Shown here: piece after piece, positions 16,631 through 24,955 of the stretch
How positions within the stretch are numbered: the first letter of the stretch is position 1
Layout of the letters: every line of letters starts with the position of its first letter
Assembly (NCBI GenBank): GCA_963711635.1
Contig: CAVQEZ010000001.1
Coordinates: 168,888-232,887 of the forward strand
DNA length: 64,000 nucleotides
Direction: 5' to 3'
Origin: CADEED01 sp963711635
Lineage (GTDB): Bacteria; Pseudomonadota; Gammaproteobacteria; Steroidobacterales; Steroidobacteraceae
Made by a program: the position numbers and the translations under genes
Notes under the pieces: generated by a model
Databases searched by the model: none
What the model saw: only the letters and a program-made list of their open reading frames with translations
What the model was told of the DNA's origin: nothing

Positions 16631-17341
16631 ATGGTAAGCCAGTCACGAGTTGGCTCCATTTCCACTTCGGAAATGGTGCCTGACCCCATTTCCGCGAACG
16701 CAACCGCGACGCTTCTTAAATCCGACGTCTTCGGCACCATCACCCGCATCGGCGATACCGTGTTGCGCGACGCGCGCGCGGCGCGGCCCTGGGCCCGACG
16801 CCTCGCATTGCATCTCATGAGGCGCGAACATCGCGCCTTGTCGCGCCTGGCATTGGGCGGCGGCACTCCCGGCGTTCCGCGCGTCACGAGCCTCGAAGCG
16901 GGACTGCTCGCGCGCCGCTGGATCGAGGGTTCGCCCATGCAGCTGGCCAGGCCGCGCGACGCGGAGTATTTTCGCGCCGCCGCGCGCCTGGTGCGCCGCC
17001 TGCACGCCGCCAACGTCATCCACAACGATCTCGCCAAGGAGACCAACTGGCTGGTCACGCCCGACGGTAAACCCGCGCTGGTGGACTTCCAGCTCGCGAT
17101 GACGCTCACGGGACGTGGCCCACTGGCCCGCGCACTCGGCCACGACGACGTCCGCCACCTGCTCAAGCACAAGCGCACCTATCTACCCGAGCGTCTCAGC
17201 GCGCGCGAGAAGCGCATTCTGGCGACGCCGTCATTGCCGGCGCGCCTCTGGATGGCCAGCGGCAAGAAGGTCTATCTGTTCGTGACGCGCCGCGTCCTGC
17301 GCTGGCGGGATCGCGAGGGCGCCGGCGATCGCGTGGCGTGA
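16631..17341 (+). CDS. Protein-kinase-like (RIO/WaaP-type fold) protein
   Basis: Up to 236 residues. The kinase C-lobe is recognisable: LVRRLHAANVIHNDLAKETN (catalytic H-x-D-L-x-K-x2-N) and PALVDFQLAM, where DFQ replaces the usual DFG/DFE metal-binding motif. The N-lobe is short and has no clear glycine loop. Related bacterial proteins are lipopolysaccharide kinases or RIO-like kinases. The gene follows the MFS-PlsC gene by 25 bases, suggesting a shared envelope-lipid role (inference). The start is uncertain: ATG at 16631 or at 16673. The first 20 codons overlap a REP-like inverted repeat, so the true start may be 16673 or later. Confidence 0.65.
   Translation: MVSQSRVGSISTSEMVPDPISANATATLLKSDVFGTITRIGDTVLRDARAARPWARRLALHLMRREHRALSRLALGGGTPGVPRVTSLEAGLLARRWIEGSPMQLARPRDAEYFRAAARLVRRLHAANVIHNDLAKETNWLVTPDGKPALVDFQLAMTLTGRGPLARALGHDDVRHLLKHKRTYLPERLSAREKRILATPSLPARLWMASGKKVYLFVTRRVLRWRDREGAGDRVA
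16656..16693. repeat. REP-like alternating inverted repeat
   Basis: CCATTTCC (16656-16663), its complement GGAAATGG (16669-16676) and CCATTTCC again (16686-16693) alternate in orientation, with TGCCTGACC between the last two. The GACCCCATTT part matches the elements at 56716 and 59964. It lies between the MFS-PlsC stop and the conserved part of the kinase-like gene. Confidence 0.55.
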
Positions 17342-17367
17342 TACTTTGCAACCCGAAGAGGTGCGAC

Positions 17368-17898
17368 ATGAAAATCGAAATTGTGATGCTCGTCGGGCTG
17401 GCGTTGATTTCCACCGCTTTGCCTGCCCAGGCCGCCGACCAGGCCAGGTCTCGCGAGCTCATGTCGCTCATGAAAGCCGATGAATTTGCGGTGGGCGCCA
17501 TGAAATACGGCCTGCGCCGCAAGCAGGCCGAGGCCGGCCTGACGGACGCACAACTCGCCTGCGTCGAAACGATCCCGACCTCCGAATTCACCAACGTGGT
17601 CGCGACTGCGATTTCGGAAGGCATGAGCGACGAGGAAGTGACCGCCGCCATCGCTTTCTATCGCACGCCCACGGGCAGCCGCTACGTCGCATCCACCATG
17701 GCGAGGTTGCAGCGGAAAGAAGCGCTGCCGGCGCTGAGTGAGGACGACATCGCAAAGATCCAGGCGTTTGCCGCGACTCCCGCCGGGGACAAGCTGTTGA
17801 AACAGGGCATCACCGGGACTTCCGATGCGGTCTCGCAAAAAATGGCCCAAGTGAGCGGTGACACCATCGAGAACTGCGGAAAGAAGAAGACGAAGTAG
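17368..17898 (+). CDS. Exported DUF2059-like protein
   Basis: A 176-residue exported protein. The signal peptide is MKIEIVMLVGLALISTALPAQA. The mature part is helical and contains AIAFYRTPTGSRY, which fits the 'FYxSPxG' signature of DUF2059-like proteins. A single Cys pair is present (AQLACVE and IENCGKK). Function unknown; probably periplasmic. ATG at 17368 is used because GAGG lies just upstream and the signal peptide begins there. It converges on the ABC permease gene with three bases between the stops. Confidence 0.65.
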   Translation: MKIEIVMLVGLALISTALPAQAADQARSRELMSLMKADEFAVGAMKYGLRRKQAEAGLTDAQLACVETIPTSEFTNVVATAISEGMSDEEVTAAIAFYRTPTGSRYVASTMARLQRKEALPALSEDDIAKIQAFAATPAGDKLLKQGITGTSDAVSQKMAQVSGDTIENCGKKKTK

Positions 17899-17901
17899 GC
17901 C

Positions 17902-19230
17902 TCACGCCTGCCGTATCGACAAGGCCCGCGGAGGCCGGCACTCGATCCAGTCGATCCGTGACCAGCGTCGCCGCGCCACCGCGCGCAGCACAAACACCAC
18001 CGCCAGCAGCAGTGCTTCGATCGCGAAGACCAATGCCAGGTTCACCATGTTCGCGCCCAGCAGCAGCGCCACGGACATGAGCGTGAGCATCACGGCCGCG
18101 CCGATGCAGATTTCCGGCCAACGCAAGCCGCGGGTGAGCATGAATCCGAGGTAAGTACTCGATAAGGTGCCCAGGACCAGCAGCGGCAATCCCCCGACCA
18201 ACAATTGGCCGGGAAGCCGCACGTAGCTTCCGATGCCGATCATCAGCGCCAGCAGGATGCCGAGCACCACCGCGTTGTGGCGCCAGAAGGAACGCTCCAC
18301 CTCCGTGAACAGCTCGGCCCGCGACGCGCTGCTCCGCAGCCAGAGCGCGCGACTGCGCGACGCGGCCTGCCCCGCCACGGCCGCGGTCACCGTGCTGAAG
18401 ATGGTCAACACGAACAGCCAGATGCCGGGACTGGACGTGCCGGCGCGCGTGGCGATGAGCATGGGGAGCGCCATGGCGCCAACCAGCAACCAGGGGTTGT
18501 GCGTGCCGAGGATGAGCGCGACTTCCTTGCCCCAGGTGTCGTTTCCAGATGAGCTGCGGAGGTTGGGCCGTAGAGTCGCCAGGATCCGCTCGACCCGGGG
18601 CCACCACAGGAACCCCGCGCCAAACACAGTCCAGATCACGGCCAGCTGGGTGAGATTCCAGTCGATCGTTGCGCTTTGGTCCTCGAGCTCGCGCGCGGGG
18701 ACGAACACCACCAGCAGGATGATGAACAGCGACTTCGCCAGCCCCGCGAGATTTCGCTGGCTGACGTTGAACCACATGATGAGGTACAGCCAGCCGGCGA
18801 TCAGCGCCACCGACGTGTAGATCACTAGCCCCATGTCGACGAGAAAATCCACGGCGCCTGGGTATCTCGACACATCGGCGAGCTTCACGCCGTTGGCGGC
18901 GGTATAGGCAATGGGCGTGATCAGGCCGGCGGGCAACGCGACGATGGCCACGGTGATCAGCGCGCCGGCCAGTAGTTTGACGCGTCCGAAAGGCATCATC
19001 TGCAGGGCGTGGCCCTGCGCCATGCGGCCGAACATCATCGGCATCAAGCCACTGCCCAGGAACAACGCGAGCTGCCCGACGAGCGCGAAGGCCAGCATGT
19101 ACGCGGTCTGCGGCAGGTAAGTCACGGTCAGAATCGATGCGCCGAACAAGGCCAGGCCCGCGATGGTCAGACCGCGCGTGATCGGAGTTCCGGTGAAAAA
19201 CGTGAAAACCAGCCGCAGTACCGTGCTCAT
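17902..19230 (-). CDS. ABC-type transporter membrane protein
   Basis: A 442-residue integral membrane protein with about 10-12 hydrophobic segments, beginning MSTVLRLVFTFFTGTPITRG. It resembles the permease of YtrA-regulated ABC exporters rather than MFS proteins. Its start codon overlaps the stop of the ATPase gene (TCAT at 19227-19230), so it is translated with it. Probable role: transmembrane half of an exporter, perhaps for an antimicrobial compound or lipid; the substrate is unknown. A longer frame to 19329 exists but overlaps the ATPase. Confidence 0.8.
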   Translation of the reverse strand: MSTVLRLVFTFFTGTPITRGLTIAGLALFGASILTVTYLPQTAYMLAFALVGQLALFLGSGLMPMMFGRMAQGHALQMMPFGRVKLLAGALITVAIVALPAGLITPIAYTAANGVKLADVSRYPGAVDFLVDMGLVIYTSVALIAGWLYLIMWFNVSQRNLAGLAKSLFIILLVVFVPARELEDQSATIDWNLTQLAVIWTVFGAGFLWWPRVERILATLRPNLRSSSGNDTWGKEVALILGTHNPWLLVGAMALPMLIATRAGTSSPGIWLFVLTIFSTVTAAVAGQAASRSRALWLRSSASRAELFTEVERSFWRHNAVVLGILLALMIGIGSYVRLPGQLLVGGLPLLVLGTLSSTYLGFMLTRGLRWPEICIGAAVMLTLMSVALLLGANMVNLALVFAIEALLLAVVFVLRAVARRRWSRIDWIECRPPRALSIRQA

Positions 19231-20105
19231 CGGTGCAGCTCCAGGAAGATCTCCTCGAGGCCGAGCGCTTCGATTTCCACGCTGACCGCGGCGCCTTCCT
19301 CGAGCGCGCGCTGCCGCTCCGGCGTCCACTCGCGCACGACGGCGGTCGCCGACGAGGCCTCGCGGCGCAGCGACAGCGCGCCCGGCACCGCCAGTGATGT
19401 GATGGCCACCGAGTCTCCGCGCACGTGGAGACGCACGATGGATTCCTTCAAAGCATCGAGATCGCCCTGCCAGTCGAGGCGTCCTTCCTTCAGGATCCAG
19501 ATGCGATTCGCCAGCCGCTCGATATCCGAGACGATGTGCGAGGAAAAGATGATGGCGCGATCGCCACCCGCGGAGGCTTCCACGAGCTGTTCGAGAAATT
19601 GCCGGCGTGCTACTGGATCGAGGCTGGCCACGGGCTCGTCGAGCACCAGCAAGTCAGGCCTGTGTCCGAAGGCCAGCAGTATCGACAGTTTCTGCCGCTC
19701 GCCCACCGACATCTTCTTGATACGCGCCTTGGGATCCAGGCCCCACTCGCCGCACAGCCGCGTGATGAGGCCGGCGTCCCAATGCGGGTAGAACGACGCG
19801 ATGACGCGCAACTGGTCCGCCACGTTGAGCTGCTCGAGCAGTTCGTCCTGCTGCGGCACGAAGCCCACACGCACCTTGACGTCGCCGGGCAGGGCCACGC
19901 TCGCATGTCCGAAGACCTGCACGCCGCCGGTGGTGGGCGGGGTGAACCCGAGCATCAGCTCGAGCAAAGTGGTCTTTCCGGCGCCGTTCTTGCCCAGCAC
20001 TCCGATGACATCTCCGGGTGCGACCTCGAACGACAGGTCACGTATCACCTGCTTCGTGCCGAAGGACTTGCCGAGATTCGTCGCCTGCACCGCCGCGTCA
20101 ATCAT
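19227..20105 (-). CDS. ABC transporter ATP-binding protein
   Basis: A 292-residue ATPase. Walker A GKNGAGKTT at about residue 38, Q-loop VPQQDE, signature MSVGERQKLS, Walker B LLVLDEP and switch His in IIFSSHIVSD are all intact. A C-terminal extension of about 80 residues follows the nucleotide-binding domain. It overlaps the GntR-family gene by eight bases and the permease by four, giving a tight three-gene operon. It energises the export system encoded with it. Confidence 0.92.
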   Translation of the reverse strand: MIDAAVQATNLGKSFGTKQVIRDLSFEVAPGDVIGVLGKNGAGKTTLLELMLGFTPPTTGGVQVFGHASVALPGDVKVRVGFVPQQDELLEQLNVADQLRVIASFYPHWDAGLITRLCGEWGLDPKARIKKMSVGERQKLSILLAFGHRPDLLVLDEPVASLDPVARRQFLEQLVEASAGGDRAIIFSSHIVSDIERLANRIWILKEGRLDWQGDLDALKESIVRLHVRGDSVAITSLAVPGALSLRREASSATAVVREWTPERQRALEEGAAVSVEIEALGLEEIFLELHR

Positions 20106-20478
20106 TGCCGTTCTCCCAGTTCTTGCGGACGCTCTTGACCAGCTCCGCCTCGCTCAACTCGAGTTGTTTGGCCGCCAGCACGGTCTGCTCGACCAGTGGC
20201 TGGACCTGCTGCAATCGCTTGGTCAGCGGCGATGCGCTGCGCGACTGGCTCGCGACCGTCATCGGCATGCCGCGATTGCGTTCGAGCAGGCCCTCCGCCT
20301 CCAGCAGGCTGTAGGCCTTGGAAATCGTCATGGGATTCACGGCGTGTTTGATGGCCAGCTCGCGCACCGACGGCAATTCGGCGCCGGGCGCCAGCTGGCC
20401 GCTCGCGACCATGCGGCGCGCCTGCTCGAGGATCTGCCGGTAGATCGGAATGCCGGATTGAGGGTTCAGTACGAACAC
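20098..20478 (-). CDS. GntR-family regulator, YtrA subfamily
   Basis: A 126-residue regulator. The N-terminal winged helix is typical (PIYRQILEQARRMVASGQL, PSVRELAIKHAVNPMTISKAY, LEAEGLLERNRGMPM). Only a short C-terminal helical tail of about 50 residues follows, the mark of the YtrA subfamily. These regulators repress neighbouring ABC exporter operons and respond to envelope-active compounds or small effectors. It is the first gene of the operon and a matching inverted repeat lies 19-42 bases upstream. Confidence 0.9.
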   Translation of the reverse strand: MFVLNPQSGIPIYRQILEQARRMVASGQLAPGAELPSVRELAIKHAVNPMTISKAYSLLEAEGLLERNRGMPMTVASQSRSASPLTKRLQQVQPLVEQTVLAAKQLELSEAELVKSVRKNWENGND

Positions 20479-20496
20479 GCAGGCGCCTGGTGAATT

Positions 20497-20520
20497 AGTG
20501 TATCAAGACTATAATACACC
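20497..20520. promoter_or_regulatory. Candidate YtrA-type operator
   Basis: GTGTAT (20498-20503) and ATACAC (20514-20519) form a perfect inverted repeat with ten bases between them. It is AT-rich within otherwise GC-rich DNA and contains a TATTATA-like -10 sequence on the leftward strand. YtrA-type regulators are known to bind AGTGTA-N-TACACT-like sites. Position just ahead of the gntR start suggests autorepression of the operon. Confidence 0.6.
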
Positions 20521-20565
20521 TCACCGGATATGGCGAGACCTGCGTCACAGGTCGGATCGGCGACA

Positions 20566-20994
20566 TCAGCCCGGGTAGCGTCTCCGGGTCTCCGCGATCG
20601 AGGCCATGGCCATCTGCTTCAGCACGGCGCGGTCGATGTCATCGAGACTCTTTATATAGATGCAGGCGACGCTGGATTTGTGTCTGCCGAGCTTTCTCTT
20701 CAGGCCTTCACTCTCGCGGCCCGCCAGTACGTAGAGGACCATCTCGGGCTTGCGCGGCGAGAATCCCAGCAGCGGCGCATCACCCTCGCGGCCGCTCTCG
20801 TAGACATAATGGTACTTCCCAAATCCAACGATGCTCGGTCCCCACATCTTCGGCGGTTCACCCGTGATGTCGCTGAACATCTTCACCAGCTCCTGGCTGT
20901 CGGCGAGTTGCTGGCCCTTGGTCTTCTTCTTCAGGAAGGCCGCGACGCTGACACGTGTCGGCTTGGTCTTGTTGGTCGACTTTGACTTCGCCAT
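20566..20994 (-). CDS. DUF1801 (YdhG/YjhX-like) protein
   Basis: A 142-residue basic soluble protein. The DUF1801 signature is clear: KMWGPSIVGFGKYHYVYESG, then GFSPRKPEMVLYVL. An N-terminal Lys/Thr/Ser-rich tail (AKSKSTNKTKPTR) precedes the domain. Function unknown; the family is related to B. subtilis Fra, a frataxin-like protein. ATG at 20994 was preferred to GTG at 21006 because AGGGGAG fits it better. The ribosome site overlaps the stop of a 20-codon open frame. Confidence 0.85.
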   Translation of the reverse strand: MAKSKSTNKTKPTRVSVAAFLKKKTKGQQLADSQELVKMFSDITGEPPKMWGPSIVGFGKYHYVYESGREGDAPLLGFSPRKPEMVLYVLAGRESEGLKRKLGRHKSSVACIYIKSLDDIDRAVLKQMAMASIAETRRRYPG

Positions 20995-21002
20995 GGCGTC
21001 TT

Positions 21003-21065
21003 TCACTCCCCTTTGAAGTTCAAGCCTTCTTTCTCGAGACGCTCGCGCAATTTCGTCTTCATCAT
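21003..21065 (-). CDS. Possible 20-residue coupled small ORF
   Basis: The frame encodes MMKTKLRERLEKEGLNFKGE and then TGA. Its ATG overlaps the TGA of the acetyltransferase gene and its stop sits at the ribosome site of the DUF1801 gene. The peptide is charged and helical. It may be a real coupled leader, or a remnant; coding evidence beyond position is weak. Confidence 0.25.
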   Translation of the reverse strand: MMKTKLRERLEKEGLNFKGE

Positions 21066-21532
21066 CACACGTCCTTCACGTACTGGATGAACCCGAGGTG
21101 TTTGGCCACCTTGTCGTACAAGGTCCGGCCCGGCGTGTTGGTGGTGTGCGTCAGCCAGTACACGCGTTTGCACCCGGCATCCTGGGCCAGGTGATACACG
21201 GCGAGGATCAGCGCCCGTCCTATGCCGTGGCCGCGCTCGTCGGCGTGGGTGAACAGGTCCTGCAGGTAACACACCGGCTCGATGCGCGAGGTGCTGCGGT
21301 GGAAGATGTAGTGACAGATGCCGAGCACCTTGCCGCCACGCTCGGCCACGATGCAATGCACGGGTTCGCTGGCGTCGAAGAAACGCCGCCAGGTAGTTTG
21401 GCTCACCTCATCCGGCAGCGCGGTCGGTCCCGTGCGCTCGTAGAAGGCGTTGTACTCGTCCCATAGCGGCTTCCAGGCATCGTGGTCTTCGGGTTTTACG
21501 GGTCGGACCTTGGGTGGTGCTCTCTTGGTCAT
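21065..21532 (-). CDS. GNAT-family N-acetyltransferase
   Basis: A 155-residue protein with the full GNAT core: VRPVKPEDHDAWKPLWDEY at the start, the acetyl-CoA loop ADERGHGIGRALI (R/Q-x2-G-x-G/A), then WLTHTTNTPGRTLYDKVAKH and LGFIQY at the end. The substrate is unknown; the arrangement resembles small cytosolic GNATs acting on amines or amino acids. Its ATG overlaps the upstream gene's stop (TCAT at 21529-21532), so it is translationally coupled. The longer frame to 21844 lies inside that neighbour. Confidence 0.88.
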   Translation of the reverse strand: MTKRAPPKVRPVKPEDHDAWKPLWDEYNAFYERTGPTALPDEVSQTTWRRFFDASEPVHCIVAERGGKVLGICHYIFHRSTSRIEPVCYLQDLFTHADERGHGIGRALILAVYHLAQDAGCKRVYWLTHTTNTPGRTLYDKVAKHLGFIQYVKDV

Positions 21533-22146
21533 TTCTTCTTTGCTTCGCGTGTACTCGGGGGCTTGGGCGTGGAGACGGTCTGGTTGGCGGGCACCATCTG
21601 GCCAACGCAGACGGGAAATTCTTCGTAGAGCTCGTTGACGGCTTTCTCGTGGAGATAGTCGTCGAGGAATTTGTTGCCGGTGTTCTGCGGGACGATCGCG
21701 TCGTGACGATGCCACCACTGCTGCACCATGCCCACGACCCAGTGATCGTTCATGCGCGACAACTGCAGGCCGCGCGAGTTGGTGGGCGTGGTGGCGACCA
21801 CGTACACCTGGGCCGTGCACCTGGGGCCCTCTTCGCAGGGACATTCGGCCACGACGGGCGAGATGTTGACCAGCGAGCGCGGCAGGTATTTCTGCGCGAT
21901 AGCCTCGACTTCCCGGACTTCATTGTCCGAGATGTTCAGGTCACGCAGCGGCGTGTCGCGGCGCTGCGGATAGAGCGCCTTCGCGCGTCGCTCGATCCGC
22001 AAGTAACGGTAACCCTCGGCACGCCAGTACTCGCGGTCTTCCAGCATCTGGCGTACTTGCTCGGCAGTCAGGGATTTCGACGGCGCCTGCGCATACGCGG
22101 ACGCCGCCAGTGCCAGGACCCCTGCCAGGCATGTTGCGAAGCGCAT
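21529..22146 (-). CDS. Exported protein of unknown function
   Basis: A 205-residue protein not recognised. A signal peptide is visible (MRFATCLAGVLALAASAYAQA). The mature part has a Tyr/Arg-rich helix (EYWRAEGYRYLRIERRAKAL), a short Cys cluster (AECPCEEGPRCTAQVYVV) and a Trp/His patch (HWVVGMVQQWWHRHD). It ends in a Lys-rich tail (STREAKKK). Probably periplasmic. It is coupled to the acetyltransferase gene downstream. Confidence 0.6.
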   Translation of the reverse strand: MRFATCLAGVLALAASAYAQAPSKSLTAEQVRQMLEDREYWRAEGYRYLRIERRAKALYPQRRDTPLRDLNISDNEVREVEAIAQKYLPRSLVNISPVVAECPCEEGPRCTAQVYVVATTPTNSRGLQLSRMNDHWVVGMVQQWWHRHDAIVPQNTGNKFLDDYLHEKAVNELYEEFPVCVGQMVPANQTVSTPKPPSTREAKKK

Positions 22147-22298
22147 AGCTGCCCCCGGATGGACCATTGATGGGATGTTATTGGCCGGACATGAACAGTG
22201 GCAACGTTCTTTACCGATGCGGTGGGTTATTGTCTTGCGCCAGCGCGTATCCGTTCGTACCCTTACGCCCTTTTCCGAACCCGGGTTCCGGAGTTTTC

Positions 22299-22565
22299 AT
22301 GGCGATCGTGCATCCTCACAATCTGCGCAATCCTGACGCGGCCATCCAGCGGCCGTACGGCGTCCGCATTACGCTGAAGCCCGGGGATCCATTCAGAAAG
22401 CTGCTCGGCGCCGACTGGAACAAGACGCACTGGTATGGCAGCGCCGCCGAACGCGATGCGGCGCTGATCGAGATGGCGCGCAAGCACGAGTACTCGCGCC
22501 CCGGCGATCGGCCGGCACTCAAGTTCGACAAGGTCGAGAAACTGCACGAGAGCCGCGGGTTGTAA
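22299..22565 (+). CDS. Small conserved hypothetical protein
   Basis: An 88-residue soluble protein, not recognised by name. It contains YGVRITLKPGDPF, WNKTHWYGSAAERDAAL and HEYSRPGDRPALKF, patterns seen in small proteobacterial proteins of unknown role. ATG at 22299 was chosen because the conserved-looking part starts there; the frame continues back to 22167. A strong terminator follows 33 bases after the stop, which supports an independent transcription unit. Confidence 0.65.
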   Translation: MAIVHPHNLRNPDAAIQRPYGVRITLKPGDPFRKLLGADWNKTHWYGSAAERDAALIEMARKHEYSRPGDRPALKFDKVEKLHESRGL

Positions 22566-22597
22566 CGCCGCCCCCTCTTCACTCTTCCCACTCACGG

Positions 22598-22621
22598 ACG
22601 CCGCCGCTTCGGCGGCGTTTT
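22598..22621 (+). terminator. Rho-independent terminator
   Basis: ACGCCGCCG (22598-22606) pairs perfectly with CGGCGGCGT (22610-22618) around a CTT loop, followed by TTT. It lies 33 bases after the stop of the small rightward gene. It also faces the stop of the leftward patatin gene. Confidence 0.75.
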
Positions 22622-22639
22622 CCGATGTTGGGCGCAGCC

Positions 22640-24911
22640 CTAAAAAGTCCGGCCGAGGAACAGGTAATACGCCGAGCCGCCGCCGTCGTTCATGCCCAGC
22701 GCGAAGTAGACCGGGCCGAGAATGGTGTCCAGGCCGAGGAACAGGCTGCCATTGGTCATCGAGCTGCCGAAGGATATGTCCTGGCGTCGATTCCAGACGT
22801 TGCCCTGCTCGACAGACGCACCGATGTACACCGGCACGTCCAGGAAGCCGGTGCCTTCGACGCCGATCTGGCGGTAGTAGATAGCCCGCAGGATGGCGTA
22901 GTTGGGTCCGACCAGCGTCTCGGGAGTGATGCCCGACATGTTCAGGAAGCCGCCCAGCGAAAAGAACGAGCGCACCACGTCGATGTCGTTGTCGGTCCGC
23001 AGGCCGGCACTGCCCCAGATGATGCCGGTGTTGCGGCCCCAGGAGTGCGCGTACAGCTGGTCGTAGACCAGCAGGTCGGCATTGGCATCGGTGAGAGTCC
23101 CCTTGCCTTCACGCTCGGCCTGCCAGCCGAGCGTGAAGGTGCCACCTTCGCGCGGGAAGTTCACGTCGTTGACGCTGTCGTAGCGGAATTCACCGAAGAA
23201 AGTGCGCGAATCGAATTCGCGTGAACCGAGGATGGGGTCGCCGACGCGCACCTGCGACTCGCCGAAGCTGCGGCCCCAACCCACGCGCACCTCGCCGTAA
23301 TTGCCCAGCTCGCGTCCGAAATCGATGCCGAAGTTGGTACTGCGCACGCGGTACTCGGCCAGGATGCGCTCGTTGTCGCCGGCCACGGGCAGCGTGCGGA
23401 TCTGGAACTCCGCATGCGGGGCGGTAAACCAGCGCGAACGGTAACCGACCGGGAGGTACACCTCGGTGGCCACGCGCGGCGTCTCACCGACCTGCAGATC
23501 CCAGACCCATTCGCCGCCGTACTTGGTGATCTCGGCCAGCGTGCCGCGCACCGCCGCATTGAACGATGAATTGCCTTCGAAATCGTTCTGCAGCTGCAGG
23601 CCGAAGCGCAGATAGTTAGGTCCCCAGGAGTTGCGCCGCGTGGTCAGCGCCAGGCCGTAGACCGGGTCGTCCATCGGGATTTTCCATGCCCGGCACGACG
23701 CGGTAGTCGAAGATCTCCAGGTTGCCCTGGCCGTACAGCTCGTTGACGCGCTTGCCGAGCTGGGTGGGATCGGCGGTCCTGCCCACCTGGTCGGAGAACA
23801 GGGCGTCGATGGCGCCCGCGTAGCGTTCCGCCTCGGGCTCGACGCGCAGGAAGTCGATGCGCGGCGGGACGCTGCGCTGCGTGGCGCGTGCCGTGACGAT
23901 GCGCTGGAACTCGTCGGCCGGCACACCCAGCGCGGCCAGCCGCTCGCTGGCGCCGCGCGCGGCCTGCTCGCCGATCTTCATCGCCTTGGCGTGCTGGCTG
24001 AAATCCAGCGACGAGAAATCCCCGAGCGCCGGGTCGATGATCACGTCGCGCTCGCCCAGCGTCTTGCGCTGCATGCTGGTGTTGTGGCGGATGAGAATCG
24101 CCAGCATCTGGTTCGAGACTTCGGCCACTGAATTGAGCTTGCCGCGCTCCAGCAGCGGGAATCCGCAGTCGACCACGATGAGCACGTCGACATTCATCTC
24201 GCGCGCCACGTCGATGGGCAGGTTCGACGACAACCCACCGTCGACCAGCATGCGGCCGCCGGAGTCCACGGGAGCGAATACGCCCGGGGCGGACAGGCTG
24301 GCACGCATGGCCGTAGTTAGGTCACCGTGATCCAGGACCACGCGCTCGCCGGTGACGATGTCGGTGGCGATGGCGCGGAACGGGATGGCGAGCTCGTCGA
24401 AATCCTGGATCTGCGACACCGGCAGCGTGAGGCTGCGCAGTATCTGCGTGAGCTTCTGCCCCTGCACCAGGCCGCGCGGCAGGCGGAACTTGCGGCTCTT
24501 CAATCCCAGCGGGAATTTGACCAGGAAGTTCTGATCCTCGAGCTTGCGACGGAAGTTCAGGTCCTTGCGCGCCGGCCGGTCGCGAAACGCGTCCAGCCAG
24601 TCGACCGAAGTCATGACGCGCTCGATGTCGGCCGCCGAGAGGCCCGACGCGTACAGCCCGCCCACCACCGCACCCATGCTGGTGCCGGCGATGGCATCGA
24701 CCGGCACGTGATTCTCTTCCAGCACTTTCAGCACACCAATGTGTGCCGCACCCCGCGCGCCGCCACCCGAGAGCACCAGCCCGATCCGGGGCCGACCGGT
24801 CTCGCTCTGGCGCACGGCGTCCTGCGCAGGCGTTCCCGTCGAAAAGAGTGCCATGATGAGGAAAATGGCAGCAGGCGATGCTGTCTTTGCCGCTTTCTTG
24901 TTCGCTACCAC
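22640..24911 (-). CDS. PlpD-like patatin phospholipase with outer-membrane beta-barrel (type Vd), one frameshift
   Basis: About 755 residues once one extra base near 23690 is removed (pieces 23690-24911 and 22640-23690). The signal peptide is VANKKAAKTASPAAIFLIMA. The patatin domain has the oxyanion loop SGGGARG, the nucleophile elbow GTSMG and the Asp in DGGLSSN. A POTRA-like link (about 390-450) leads to a D15/BamA-type barrel: SWGPNYLRFGLQLQND, FREGGTFTLGW-like strands, and a final FLGRTF. This order is that of PlpD, a type Vd autotransporter that secretes its own phospholipase A1. The start is uncertain: GTG 24911 is preferred for the basic signal peptide; the frame opens at 24953. Confidence 0.85.
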
Positions 24912-24955
24912 CGTGGCAAGGATAGTCGTTCGTGGCGATAATCGGCCACCCAATC

